The translations under genes and the position numbers were made by a program. Below are positions 35,913 through 45,061 of a stretch of DNA of 64,000 nucleotides, in pieces. Every line of letters begins with the position of its first letter. Position 1 is the stretch's first letter. The notes under the pieces were generated by a model. The model was not told where the DNA came from. It was given only the letters and a program-made list of their open reading frames with translations, and did not search any database. Source of the stretch: Flavobacterium sp. GTDB taxonomy: Bacteria > Bacteroidota > Bacteroidia > Flavobacteriales > Flavobacteriaceae. Location of the stretch: contig NZ_JAIXRZ010000017.1 of NCBI RefSeq assembly GCF_027484945.1, positions 22,714 through 86,713 of the forward strand. The letters are read 5' to 3'.

Positions 35913-37340
35913 CTAATTTAAATTGAAAATACTGAAAGAAATACCAAAATAAAAACCAAATTCATAAACGTTTTTAGTGAAACTATTCACATCATTAAAC
36001 ACCGTTGGATCACCCACGTTGAGTCCGTTGGTTAATTTTTTAACTGGACCGTAAGCTAATCCTCCCGAAAGGGCTATACGACTTTTACTGCCAAGTATTA
36101 ATGAAGGACCAAATAAATAATTAATCCCGTTTACAGCGTCAGAAATCGGAATAGAAACTCCAAAACTGCCTCCAAAATTAATATTCTCCCCAATTACCGG
36201 ATAGAAATTAATCATAGTACTTAAATTGGGGGTAAAATAATTATTTGCTTCAGAACCTATTACCCCATTTTCATCAATAAAATAGTCGTAGGATTTGGAT
36301 TTAAAATTATTTAACGTTAATGCAACACTTGTGTTAATCTTAAATCCGCCTTTCGCAAGTAATTTGATATGTCTTGTTTTAAGTGTTGCTAGAGCGGCAG
36401 CTCCATTGTCTGATCCATCAGTATCGTTTTTAGTAGTAAATTCACTTTGAACAAACTGCAATTCCAAATTCACCTTATCTGCAGTAATTTCATAATCATA
36501 GGTTTGCTCAAAAGATGAGGCTTCTAATGCGGAATACAATTCTTCAATCTTTGTTAAATTTTCAGCGGTCCAATTGGAAGACTCTTTTAGGTTGGCGATC
36601 AATTTTTCCATTGAAGTATACGAAACATTTTGCCCTAGTAATTCACCGCGAGTTACCGATTTATTTTCGGTCATCAATTGTTCCATTTCATTTTTAATGT
36701 CCGAAATTTTATAAGCCAATGCTTCGGCATCTTCATTTACAATTTTTTTCAAGCTCGAAATGTAGATATGGAAATTTTGATTGGGGTCAGCAATTCGAGC
36801 ATCCTCTTGAATTGAGGCGGCTTTTCTCAAATTTTGTAAAATAGTTGCTTTATCTAAATTTGGATTCGATAAATCGGCAATCATGCTCTTTTTTAAGGCA
36901 TCTACATTGATTGCAACAGTATTTAATTGGGTAAACGCATTGGAAATATTCTCTCCTCGAGAAGCACTAGCCTGTTGAAAGAGCTTATTGTTTGAAGGCA
37001 AATTTGCAACATTCAATTTCAAATCACCTCCAGCTGCCGAAGATATTCCCCCTAACAAATTAGAAAAATTAAATCCTTGGCTACCTGTTGCATGAATTTC
37101 TTCTTCTTTTACATCTGTTTTTATTTTTACAGCAAATGGGTTAACATTAATTAACTTAATTTCAATTAAGCTGTTTCTCTTAAACTTAGGATTTTCAAGG
37201 GTATCAATTATCTTATTGGACTTATCCAACTTGAAGTATGTAAATAAATCGGTTTTGTAATTGTACTGAATGCGATAACGCTCTTGCGCATGAGACATCG
37301 ATGAAACAATAAAAAGCAATATAAATAACTTGGTCTTCAT
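35913..37340 (-). CDS. Outer-membrane-like protein with coiled coil and beta-barrel
   Basis: A 475-residue protein with a signal peptide ending in MSHAQ. No family is recognised. The middle (about 130-285) is helical with coiled-coil character. The last 160 residues alternate in a beta-barrel manner (INFYPVIGENINFGGSFGV, LIFGPSLILGSK-like strands) and end in aromatic FGFYFGISFSIFNLN, typical for outer-membrane barrels. ATG 37340 is preferred over one at 37361, because the -7 element puts the transcript start near 37356. It heads the operon with the two minus-strand caspases and may be their membrane partner. Confidence 0.7.
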   Translation of the reverse strand: MKTKLFILLFIVSSMSHAQERYRIQYNYKTDLFTYFKLDKSNKIIDTLENPKFKRNSLIEIKLINVNPFAVKIKTDVKEEEIHATGSQGFNFSNLLGGISSAAGGDLKLNVANLPSNNKLFQQASASRGENISNAFTQLNTVAINVDALKKSMIADLSNPNLDKATILQNLRKAASIQEDARIADPNQNFHIYISSLKKIVNEDAEALAYKISDIKNEMEQLMTENKSVTRGELLGQNVSYTSMEKLIANLKESSNWTAENLTKIEELYSALEASSFEQTYDYEITADKVNLELQFVQSEFTTKNDTDGSDNGAAALATLKTRHIKLLAKGGFKINTSVALTLNNFKSKSYDYFIDENGVIGSEANNYFTPNLSTMINFYPVIGENINFGGSFGVSIPISDAVNGINYLFGPSLILGSKSRIALSGGLAYGPVKKLTNGLNVGDPTVFNDVNSFTKNVYEFGFYFGISFSIFNLN

Positions 37341-37362
37341 GTATAATAATTTAGTGATCATT

Positions 37363-37370
37363 CAAATATA
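37363..37370 (-). promoter_or_regulatory. -7 element of the barrel-caspase-caspase operon
   Basis: TATATTTG on the minus strand. It ends 23 bases before ATG 37340 and rules out the in-frame ATG at 37361, which would precede the transcript start. Confidence 0.55.
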
Positions 37371-37432
37371 TAAATTAATGTGAAATATAAGTATAATTTA
37401 TTGATTATTACCCAATAAAGCAGTAGGTAATA

Positions 37433-37906
37433 CTATTTTTTACTTGAAAAATGCTGTTGAGTTAGCTGTTCAATAAGTGCTGCTTTTTCTTCAAATGATT
37501 GAATTGGATAAGCGTAGATTTTACCATTCACACTAAATTCGATGGAACTTTGATCTTCACCATCCTGCTGTTGCGTATCTGTGGGCAAATTGGGATTAGA
37601 ATCAAAGTGACTTAAATTACTCCAGTCGAAAGGTTGAATCTTGATGCGCGTATGAACTACCGGATCGTCTCCTTTTTTATCAAAATAGATCATTTGATTT
37701 TTGACTACAATCCATTCTAATTGAAATTGTGACTCGGGTGCTAAAGTACCATTACTTCGAAATAATCGAATCGTATCGGCAATCAATACGTTAGATTTAA
37801 TTTCAGATTTACTTGCGGGAGTATCCAATTTATCCTTGCGATTTTGGCAGCAAAACAATACTACCGATAATAAGACCAGTATCGTCTTTGAACGTTCGTT
37901 TTTCAT
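37433..37906 (-). CDS. Small lipoprotein of unknown function
   Basis: A 157-residue protein with a lipoprotein signal ending in VVLFCC. The body has no recognised domain; a beta-rich central region (FQLEWIVVKNQMIYFDKKGDD) is followed by a Gln-rich segment. Same strand as the caspase operon but separated from it by its promoter. Role unknown. Confidence 0.65.
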   Translation of the reverse strand: MKNERSKTILVLLSVVLFCCQNRKDKLDTPASKSEIKSNVLIADTIRLFRSNGTLAPESQFQLEWIVVKNQMIYFDKKGDDPVVHTRIKIQPFDWSNLSHFDSNPNLPTDTQQQDGEDQSSIEFSVNGKIYAYPIQSFEEKAALIEQLTQQHFSSKK

Positions 37907-37959
37907 ATTCTAGTTTTTAAGCACTAAACTCAATCGTGATTCCTTTATTACGCGCCGTA

Positions 37960-38400
37960 TTAGAAAACATAGATTCGATCGGCTACTTTGTTTTTACGGT
38001 CAATATTTTTGTTTTTAACGCGTAATCCCTCCGATGAATAATCCAACAGTAATAGATGTTCTTGGGTAATCATTTCCAATCCATAACGCAACTCAATAAC
38101 CGGACCACAGTTTTCAAAATGACCATAGGGATATACCGTACGTTCACCAGGAACACAAGGTTTTACAACCAATGTTTGAATTTTATATTTTTTAAAAAAT
38201 GCACGAATCACCGTGTCGTTTTTGGGGTAATTATTGTTCCTGTATTCTTTAAAATCGTTCATAACATTGATCTGCTGCAAATAGTTCTTAAAGGCAATTA
38301 TCTCCGATGTATTGGCCTTATTCATTACTGAGGAAACAAATGAACTACTTCCGCAACTTGATAACAGAAGCAAACTAATAAAAGGTATTACTTTTTGCAT
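37960..38400 (-). CDS. Small lipoprotein of unknown function
   Basis: A 146-residue protein with a lipoprotein signal ending in LLSSC, then a Ser-rich linker. No domain is recognised. Two cysteines (VKPCVPGE and FENCGP) about 18 residues apart could form a disulfide in the periplasm. It lies 53 bp upstream of the preceding lipoprotein gene on the same strand. Confidence 0.65.
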   Translation of the reverse strand: MQKVIPFISLLLLSSCGSSSFVSSVMNKANTSEIIAFKNYLQQINVMNDFKEYRNNNYPKNDTVIRAFFKKYKIQTLVVKPCVPGERTVYPYGHFENCGPVIELRYGLEMITQEHLLLLDYSSEGLRVKNKNIDRKNKVADRIYVF

Positions 38401-38732
38401 TATGAAAAGATTTTAGCAATTACTATGCAAAGTAAGCGATTTTTAATGACACCCATTATTTTCAGCTTGTCCTCTACTTAAACGTTGTATATTCTCTAAA
38501 TTAAGGTTTTCCAGCTTTCAAAAAATTCCGCTTTAAATGGCCATTCAATGAAGTGAAAAAGTAAAATGTTTTTCAATATAATACTGAAGAATAACATAAT
38601 TTTTACTGCGTAGTGTCATGCTTTTCTCTGATTTGCATCATTATTTTAATCGCCTAATCCAAACAACTTTGTAATCAGGAACCTCCTTTAGTCCGATTCC
38701 CGAACTAACGTTTAGGCTACCTCCACTATATT
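38401..38732. other. Divergent regulatory region before the stress island
   Basis: A 332-bp spacer between the minus-strand lipoprotein genes and the plus-strand GH130 operon. No gene is seen. It contains an FNR-like palindrome (entered separately) and the sequence AACAACTTTG near 38663, a weak -7 candidate. AGGCTACCTCC just before the GH130 start resembles GGGCTACCC before the Hsp20 gene. Confidence 0.5.
38629..38640. promoter_or_regulatory. FNR-like palindrome upstream of GH130
   Basis: TGAT-TTGC-ATCA, the core of the FNR/CRP-family site TTGAT-N4-ATCAA. It lies 92 bp before the GH130 start. The same core occurs at 48057-48068 next to the gene for a CRP/FNR-type regulator. Confidence 0.45.
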
Positions 38733-39779
38733 ATGCGCGCAACGGTTCAAAAAAAAGGATTACTCCTTGAAAAAACAACCCACGGATTTGAAAACTTAGG
38801 GGTATTAAATCCCGCTGTAATTCATCACAATGGATTAATCCATATGTTTTATCGCGCAATCAATAAAGAACACTTTTCCTCTATTGGTTATGCGTTACTC
38901 GATGAGCAATCACGGGTTATACATCGCAATGTACTTCCCATACTCTATCCGCAAATGGATTATGAAAGTCACGGTGTTGAAGATCCGCGCATTGTTTGTA
39001 TTGATGAATTGTATTATCTAACCTACACAGCTTATGATGGAATCAATGCACGCGGCGCATTGGCAGTTTCGAAAGACATGATTCATTGGGAGAAAAAGGG
39101 GATTATTGTACCACAATTCAATTATACTGATTTTCACCATCGCGCCGAATCGATGGCCCCTCTTAATGAAAAGTACCACCGCTATAACGGACCAGTCAAC
39201 CCTATTGAAGTGTCAAATGGCCATATCGTTTGGGATAAAAATGTGCTTTTTTTTCCCCGTCGCATCGGCGGTCAACTTTGCCTTCTCCACCGAATTAAAC
39301 CAGATATACAAATTGCTTTTTTTAATGAGTTGACCGATCTAACGCCCGCTTTTTGGGATGAATACCTATTGCACTTTAGCGACTACATCCTACTCTCGCC
39401 TCGCTTTGAACATGAAGTAAGTTATCTTGGTGGCGGATGCCCTCCCATTGAAACGGCAGCAGGATGGCTTGTTCTCTACCACGGTGTACAAGACACTCTA
39501 GAAGGTTACGTCTATAATTGCTGTGTTGCGTTGCTAGATTTAGACAATCCCCGTATCGAATTAGCGCGACTACCCTACCCTCTTTTTGGCCCCGAACACG
39601 ATTATGAACTTCACGGAATTATTAACAACATTTGCTTCCCTAGCGGTGCAGTGGTCATAGATGAATTGCTTTGTATTTACTATGGCGCTGCAGACAAACG
39701 TATTGCTTGGGCCACGGTACCTATTCTACCGCTATTGGAAGTACTTCATCAAAACCCTTCTCAACATTATGCTCTTTAA
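38733..39779 (+). CDS. GH130-family glycoside phosphorylase or hydrolase
   Basis: A 348-residue five-bladed beta-propeller enzyme of family GH130, whose members phosphorolyse or hydrolyse beta-mannosides. Visible family signatures are GVLNPAVIHHNGLIHMFYRA, GVEDPRI with the catalytic Asp, YYLTYTAYD, HHRAESMAPL-type phosphate or substrate loop, GGGCPPIETAAGWLVLYHGV and IYYGAADKRIAWA. It has no signal peptide and acts in the cytoplasm. The glycosyltransferase gene overlaps its end by 11 bases, so the two are coupled. Confidence 0.9.
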   Translation: MRATVQKKGLLLEKTTHGFENLGVLNPAVIHHNGLIHMFYRAINKEHFSSIGYALLDEQSRVIHRNVLPILYPQMDYESHGVEDPRIVCIDELYYLTYTAYDGINARGALAVSKDMIHWEKKGIIVPQFNYTDFHHRAESMAPLNEKYHRYNGPVNPIEVSNGHIVWDKNVLFFPRRIGGQLCLLHRIKPDIQIAFFNELTDLTPAFWDEYLLHFSDYILLSPRFEHEVSYLGGGCPPIETAAGWLVLYHGVQDTLEGYVYNCCVALLDLDNPRIELARLPYPLFGPEHDYELHGIINNICFPSGAVVIDELLCIYYGAADKRIAWATVPILPLLEVLHQNPSQHYAL

Positions 39780-42078
39780 AACTCAACACCCAACAACTGA
39801 GCGGGTACTCAATCGTCAAAGTACCAGACTGCGCGAAACACCTACTATTGCAGCTCCTGTAGTATCTCAATCGCTGGTTATGATTACTACCTATCCTCCC
39901 AAAGAATGTGGACTTGCTACCTTTGCCTCCGATTTGGTTCAAGCAATTCAAAACCAGTACCGTAGTTCGCTCAACCTTCACATTTGTGCGTTAAATCCAC
40001 CTAAATCAGCACCAAGAGAAAATTTTTTTCATGTTTTGGAAACGGATAAACCGTATGCCTTCCAAAACTTAGCCCAAAAAATAAAAAAAATGGAGGCAAA
40101 TGAATGGGTAATTGTTCAGCACGAATTTGGTTTATACCGTAATCATGAAGTCGAATTTTTAGAATTTCTCAATACCCTTGAAAAAAAGGTAATGGTGGTC
40201 CTACACACCGTATTACCACAACCTTCGCCCGAAATCGAAGGTTTCATGAAAATTCTCGCCTTTTTGTCCCATACCTTAGTTGTAATGACCCACCATTCGA
40301 AGTCGATTTTAGTTGATCGTTATGGTATTGAATCCTCAAAAATTATTGTAATCCCACACGGCACCCATTTGGTCGAACACCAATCCAAAGCAGCTCTAAA
40401 AGCTCAATTTCAATGGGAAGACCGAACTATACTAACGACTTTCGGACTCTTAAGTTCGGGTAAAAATATAGAAACTACCCTTCGCGCTTTACCCCAGGTT
40501 ATCGCCCGATTTCCAAACGTGTTGTTTCTTATTGTGGGTAAAACGCATCCCGGTGTTATTCATGCTGAAGGTGAACAGTACCGAGAATCGTTAGAAGCGC
40601 TTATTCAAACTTTAGGATTAGAAAACCATACTGTTCAACTCAATTCGTTTATCGAACTCCCAAAACTCTTAGACCTGCTTCAACTGACGGATGTTTATCT
40701 ATTTACTTCCAAAAATCAAGACCAAGCGGTAAGCGGGACTTTTGCCTATGCAATGAGTTGTGGTTGCCCAATCGTTGCAACACCCATCCCTCACGCATTG
40801 GAAGTGGTTCAAAATGGAAGCGGAATATTATTTGATTTTGAACAACCTGATCATTTAGCACACCAACTGATTCACCTCTTGGAACGTCCACAGCTTCAAA
40901 TGGAAATGCGTTTAAACGGTTTGCACCACATGGAACCAACCGCTTGGGAAAATACTGCTATTCGCTATATGCATCACCTTCAAACGCACAGTGATCAAGT
41001 TCTAAATCTCGAATACCGTTGGCCTAAAATCAATACCAACCATGTTAAAAAAATGACTACCGATTTTGGAATGTTACAGTTTTCTAAACTCAATTTACCC
41101 GACACCAGTTCTGGCTATACATTAGACGATAATGCCCGTGCATTGGTTGCTATTGGTCAACAATTTATGCTCACTTCTGAACCGAATTTATTGATTTATA
41201 TAAAACGCTATATGGATTTTATCCAATACTGCCTTCAGCCCGATGGCCGATTTCTCAATTATGTGCATCATGACCAATCGTTTTCTTTACAAAATGAAGA
41301 GGCCAATTTGGAAGATAGTTTCGGACGCGCCATTTGGGCTGTAGGTTTTATTGCAGCTTCGGGAGATATTTTACCCCTAAATTTAATAGCTCAGGCCGAA
41401 TCGGTTTTAAAAGCTACGCAAATTCAACGCGGTATGTTAGGCTCACCTAGAGCGATTGCATTTACGTTGAAAGGCTTATACTACGCGCATCAAAGTAAAA
41501 ATATAGACTATCAAGACGAAATTGAAGCATTGGCCAATCAATTACTCGACCGTTACAATCAAACTGCCACCAAGGAATGGGAATGGTTTGAATCGTATCT
41601 AACGTATGGAAATAGTATTTTGCCTGAAGCAATGCTCTTGGCTTGGAAGGTCACCCAACGTACTGAATTTAAATCGGTTGCACTTTCATCCTTTCATTTT
41701 TTGTTGGATCACGTATTTTCTGACAAGCAAATAAAAGTGATTTCGAATAACGGTTGGTTGCATGCGGGACAAGATTTAGAAACTATGGCTAAAGGTGGTG
41801 AACAACCTATTGATGTGGCCTATACCGTTATGACATTATATACATTCTATAATGAAATAGGAAAATCTGAATATGCCCAAAAAATGACCCAAGCTTATCA
41901 TTGGTTTTTGGGTGAAAATGGACTGCACGAAATCTTGTACAACCCCAAAACTGGAGGATGTTATGACGGACTTGAGCACGACCACATCAATTTAAATCAA
42001 GGAGCCGAATCGACGTTAAGTCACCTACTTGCGCGCCAAACAATGGAACGCTATTCCCAATCAAAAATGTTTAACTAA
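39769..42078 (+). CDS. GT4 glycosyltransferase fused to an alpha/alpha-toroid domain
   Basis: A 769-residue protein. Residues 30-405 form a GT4-type retaining glycosyltransferase (TYPPKECGLATFASDLVQAI, IVIPHGTHLVE, TTFGLLSSGKNIETTL, FAYAMSCGCPIVATPIPHALEVV). Residues 420-769 are helical and resemble an alpha/alpha-toroid glycosidase-like domain (TLDDNARALVAIGQQF, EEANLEDSFGRAIWAVGF, GGEQPIDVAYTVMTLYTFY). ATG 39769 is chosen because an upstream ATG at 39661 lies deep within GH130. Together with GH130 it may build or trim a mannoside-type glycan; donor and product are unknown. Confidence 0.85.
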   Translation: MLFKTQHPTTERVLNRQSTRLRETPTIAAPVVSQSLVMITTYPPKECGLATFASDLVQAIQNQYRSSLNLHICALNPPKSAPRENFFHVLETDKPYAFQNLAQKIKKMEANEWVIVQHEFGLYRNHEVEFLEFLNTLEKKVMVVLHTVLPQPSPEIEGFMKILAFLSHTLVVMTHHSKSILVDRYGIESSKIIVIPHGTHLVEHQSKAALKAQFQWEDRTILTTFGLLSSGKNIETTLRALPQVIARFPNVLFLIVGKTHPGVIHAEGEQYRESLEALIQTLGLENHTVQLNSFIELPKLLDLLQLTDVYLFTSKNQDQAVSGTFAYAMSCGCPIVATPIPHALEVVQNGSGILFDFEQPDHLAHQLIHLLERPQLQMEMRLNGLHHMEPTAWENTAIRYMHHLQTHSDQVLNLEYRWPKINTNHVKKMTTDFGMLQFSKLNLPDTSSGYTLDDNARALVAIGQQFMLTSEPNLLIYIKRYMDFIQYCLQPDGRFLNYVHHDQSFSLQNEEANLEDSFGRAIWAVGFIAASGDILPLNLIAQAESVLKATQIQRGMLGSPRAIAFTLKGLYYAHQSKNIDYQDEIEALANQLLDRYNQTATKEWEWFESYLTYGNSILPEAMLLAWKVTQRTEFKSVALSSFHFLLDHVFSDKQIKVISNNGWLHAGQDLETMAKGGEQPIDVAYTVMTLYTFYNEIGKSEYAQKMTQAYHWFLGENGLHEILYNPKTGGCYDGLEHDHINLNQGAESTLSHLLARQTMERYSQSKMFN

Positions 42079-42090
42079 AAAGCTATTCAT

Positions 42091-42786
42091 ATGAGTTATT
42101 CCCTATCCAATCAATCTTTACAATATGTTGTGCAGGAAGCTTTGCGCTGGGAACCGCAACTTCAAGACACTCAATTTGGCGTAATTGCCAATGATGGGGT
42201 TATTACCCTTACAGGTGTAACCGATTCGTATTACAAAAAAATGGAAGCCGAAAAAATAGCTAAAAATATTGCGGGCGTTCGGGCACTAATCGAACGAATA
42301 GCAGTCGTTGTCCAAGATGATCATCAAATTACAGATGAAGAAATAGGAGCGAAAATTTTAAGTGTTTATCAATCTAGCTTCACTATACCCGATCATAAAA
42401 TCAAAGTAACTATCGAAAACGGATGGGTTACCCTTGAAGGAAAAGTCCATTGGAACTACCAAAAACATGCCGCCGAAGATGCACTTTATACAATTCAAGG
42501 GATTCGTGGAATCAGTAACCTCATTGAAACGCAAACCAATCGGGATAGTGAAATTAAAAAAGAGTTTATAGAAAAAGCGTTGCACGACAGTGCATTACTT
42601 CATGATTCGTCAATCGAAGTAGAAGTTAATAACCGAAGAGTTACCCTAAGTGGGCATGTCAATACGCTTTATGAAAAAGAAGAAGCTGAACGATTGGCTT
42701 GGAATGCCAAAGGTGTTATTGCTGTTGAAAATGCACTTACGTTGAGTACACAAATCGTAAACACACACAACTATGAATGCAAATGA
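42091..42786 (+). CDS. Triple BON-domain protein
   Basis: A 231-residue protein with three BON domains at about 8-75, 80-150 and 152-222. Each follows the pattern of a short helix, GVITLTGVTDSYYKKMEAEKIAKNI-like strand and helix, and a closing G[VI] turn. BON proteins such as OsmY bind phospholipid and are made under stress. Unlike OsmY this one has no signal peptide. It starts 12 bp after the GT4 gene and overlaps the next BON gene by 14 bases. Confidence 0.9.
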   Translation: MSYSLSNQSLQYVVQEALRWEPQLQDTQFGVIANDGVITLTGVTDSYYKKMEAEKIAKNIAGVRALIERIAVVVQDDHQITDEEIGAKILSVYQSSFTIPDHKIKVTIENGWVTLEGKVHWNYQKHAAEDALYTIQGIRGISNLIETQTNRDSEIKKEFIEKALHDSALLHDSSIEVEVNNRRVTLSGHVNTLYEKEEAERLAWNAKGVIAVENALTLSTQIVNTHNYECK

Positions 42787-43426
42787 TCAATTACAACAAA
42801 ACATTCAATTTGCGCTTTTTTGGGAACCTTTTATAGAAAATATTTCGATTGGTGTAACCGCTCAAAACGGCATTGTAACGCTCTCAGGATTTGTTGATAG
42901 TTATGAGAAAAAGGTCGAGATTGAAAAAATCGTCAAAAAAGTTCGAGGGGTTAAAGCCTTGGTCGAACACTTGGAAGTCCAACACGGAATTGTGGCAGAA
43001 TCAGATGAAGACTTGGCTATAAAAGCGTTAGCTGCAATTAAAATGAATACTTCTATTCCAGAAGAAGATATCAAAATTGTAGTAGCTAAAGGTTGGATTT
43101 ACCTCATTGGGGCTGTAGATTGGAACTATCAAAAAATGGCTGCCGAACATGCCGTGGGCAGTATAATCGGAGTAAAAGGCGTGGTCAACTCACTCCTAAT
43201 TCATTCTACCACAACCGACACCATCGAACAAAAAGCAATTCAAAATGCCCTGAAGAGAAGTGGCCTACTTCGCAATAAATCTATTGAAGTCGCAGTCGAT
43301 GACAATGTGGTAACGCTTACAGGGCAAGTAGACTCTATTCTTCAAAAAGAAGAAGCCGAACGCATTACTTGGAATTCACCAGGTATTTGGCGAATTAAAA
43401 ATCAAATTGATATTATCAATCACTAA
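42773..43426 (+). CDS. Triple BON-domain protein, paralogue
   Basis: A 217-residue protein with three BON domains, clearly a paralogue of the upstream one (compare GWVTLEGKVHWNYQKHAAE with GWIYLIGAVDWNYQKMAAE). It also lacks a signal peptide and would act in the cytoplasm. The 14-base overlap with the upstream gene suggests coupled translation and possibly a heteromer. Confidence 0.9.
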   Translation: MNANDQLQQNIQFALFWEPFIENISIGVTAQNGIVTLSGFVDSYEKKVEIEKIVKKVRGVKALVEHLEVQHGIVAESDEDLAIKALAAIKMNTSIPEEDIKIVVAKGWIYLIGAVDWNYQKMAAEHAVGSIIGVKGVVNSLLIHSTTTDTIEQKAIQNALKRSGLLRNKSIEVAVDDNVVTLTGQVDSILQKEEAERITWNSPGIWRIKNQIDIINH

Positions 43427-43454
43427 ATCTGGTGCTATAAACACTTCAAATACC

Positions 43455-44303
43455 ATGACAAAATTTTTAGTAACAACCGATTTCTCGGCCCATTCTCGGA
43501 GAGGTATTCGCTTTGCCTTCCAGTTTGCGCTTCAAACACAAGCTGAAATTACGCTATTTCATGTGTTGGATTTATTTGATCCCGACTTGGCTTTTGATAG
43601 TGCGACTGCAACGCCGCAATTGCGCTGGACTAAAGCAATACAACTTAAAACCGATCAACTCAAGAAATTCCTGCATGCCGTTTTCCCGAAGGGAATTCCA
43701 GATGTACCGTATAACGTAGTTTGCAATAAATTGGAACGCACACTTGCTCAGACGATCATTAATTACACTAAAACTCATAATTTTAGTATGGTCTTTTGCA
43801 GTGAAAATGGCGCCTCACTTTTTAAAAAGGTTTTAGGTAGTCTCCCAGAAACTTTATTGAATAATTGTCCCGTCCCCTTGTGTATCGTGCCTAAACAGTA
43901 TACTACAAGTCCATTGAATTCACTTTGCTATACCACAGATATGCAGCATATTGACGATGAAATGCATTGGATAGAAAACTGGCGGAATTTGTTAAACATC
44001 CCGCTTAAAGTGCTTTATTTTGATTATGAAATTAACCTACAAGAGCATCAAAAAACGCTGCACCAAGTTGCAACCACCTATGAGAACAAAGACGTACAAT
44101 TTCATTATATCAAGTTAATTCCACAATCGACGTTTAAAACGCTTCTTCAAGAAACCTTAAAGGTGGTCGACCCTTCGCTCGTTATTGTTTTTAGAAAACA
44201 AAACCGTTCAATTGTAAATCGAATGCTGTTTCCAGGTAAAACAATTAGTTTAATTATGGAAAATAACTTACCGCTTTTGGTGGTGCGAAAAGAATCGGAA
44301 TGA
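43455..44303 (+). CDS. Tandem universal stress protein
   Basis: A 282-residue protein with two UspA domains (1-145 and 150-282). The first starts KFLVTTDFSAHSRRGIRFAF and has the family C-terminal strand (CPVPLCIVPK). The second lacks a clear Gly-rich ATP loop and ends in NNLPLLVVRK. ATG 43455 is chosen because the Usp fold begins there; the longer frame overlaps the BON gene. The mlaE start overlaps its stop by four bases. Confidence 0.9.
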   Translation: MTKFLVTTDFSAHSRRGIRFAFQFALQTQAEITLFHVLDLFDPDLAFDSATATPQLRWTKAIQLKTDQLKKFLHAVFPKGIPDVPYNVVCNKLERTLAQTIINYTKTHNFSMVFCSENGASLFKKVLGSLPETLLNNCPVPLCIVPKQYTTSPLNSLCYTTDMQHIDDEMHWIENWRNLLNIPLKVLYFDYEINLQEHQKTLHQVATTYENKDVQFHYIKLIPQSTFKTLLQETLKVVDPSLVIVFRKQNRSIVNRMLFPGKTISLIMENNLPLLVVRKESE

Positions 44304-45061
44304 AGCGATGGACCTTTTATGAAGAAGAATGGATTCATTTGGGAAAGTTCACCGAATTTACCGGTCGCTTTTTCAAAGAAATTGGATGGCGCGATTTAGA
44401 CGGGAAAGAACTACTCAAACAATGTTATGAACTTGGGTACCGTTCCCTACCCCTTGTTTCCTTAACGGGTTTCATTATGGGATGGGTACTTACACTTCAA
44501 TCCCGACCGGCGATGGCAAAATTTGGTGCTGAATCGTGGATTCCGAATATGGTCGGGTTGTCGTTAGTGCGCGAAATCGCTCCGGTTATTACCGCACTTA
44601 TTTGCGCAGGTCGCATTTCGTCTGGAATAGGCGCTGAATTGGGTTCGATGCGGGTAACCGAACAAATTGATGCAATGGAAGTAGGCGCCATTCAGCCCTA
44701 TGGCTATTTGGTAGTAACGCGGACTTTAGCCACAACTATAATGCTCCCTATTTTGGTACTATATGCCGATGGAATCGGATTGCTAGGGGGTTTTCTGGGT
44801 ATAAATCATCACAATGAAATCACATTGCACCATTATTTTAGACAGGTTTTTGATTCGTTAGCGTTTAGTGACGTTATCCCGGCGGTTATTAAAACATTCT
44901 TTTTCGGGTTTTTCATAGGAATGGTCGGATGCTTTAAAGGATTTCACGCCAGTAGTGGCACCGAAAGTGTTGGAAAAGCAGCAAATCAAGCGGTGGTTGC
45001 AGCTTCGTTAAGTATTTTTTTAATCGATTTAATTGCGGTTCAATTAACCGATCTACTATGA
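44300..45061 (+). CDS. mlaE: MlaE-family ABC permease
   Basis: A 253-residue inner-membrane permease of the MCE/Mla lipid transport system, with about five membrane helices. Family motifs are seen: GFIMGWVLTLQSRPAM, GRISSGIGAELGSMRVTEQIDAMEVGAIQPYGYLVVTR and FFFGFFIGMVGCFKGFHASSGTESVGKAANQAVVAA. With MlaF and MlaD it moves phospholipids between inner and outer membrane. It overlaps the usp gene and mlaF by four bases each. Confidence 0.93.
   Translation: MKRWTFYEEEWIHLGKFTEFTGRFFKEIGWRDLDGKELLKQCYELGYRSLPLVSLTGFIMGWVLTLQSRPAMAKFGAESWIPNMVGLSLVREIAPVITALICAGRISSGIGAELGSMRVTEQIDAMEVGAIQPYGYLVVTRTLATTIMLPILVLYADGIGLLGGFLGINHHNEITLHHYFRQVFDSLAFSDVIPAVIKTFFFGFFIGMVGCFKGFHASSGTESVGKAANQAVVAASLSIFLIDLIAVQLTDLL

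Noticed and set aside
26849..37361. Caspase cluster as a phage-defence system
   Set aside because: All three caspases carry signal peptides, and there is no effector or sensor partner typical of cytosolic defence loci. I report it as an envelope system instead.
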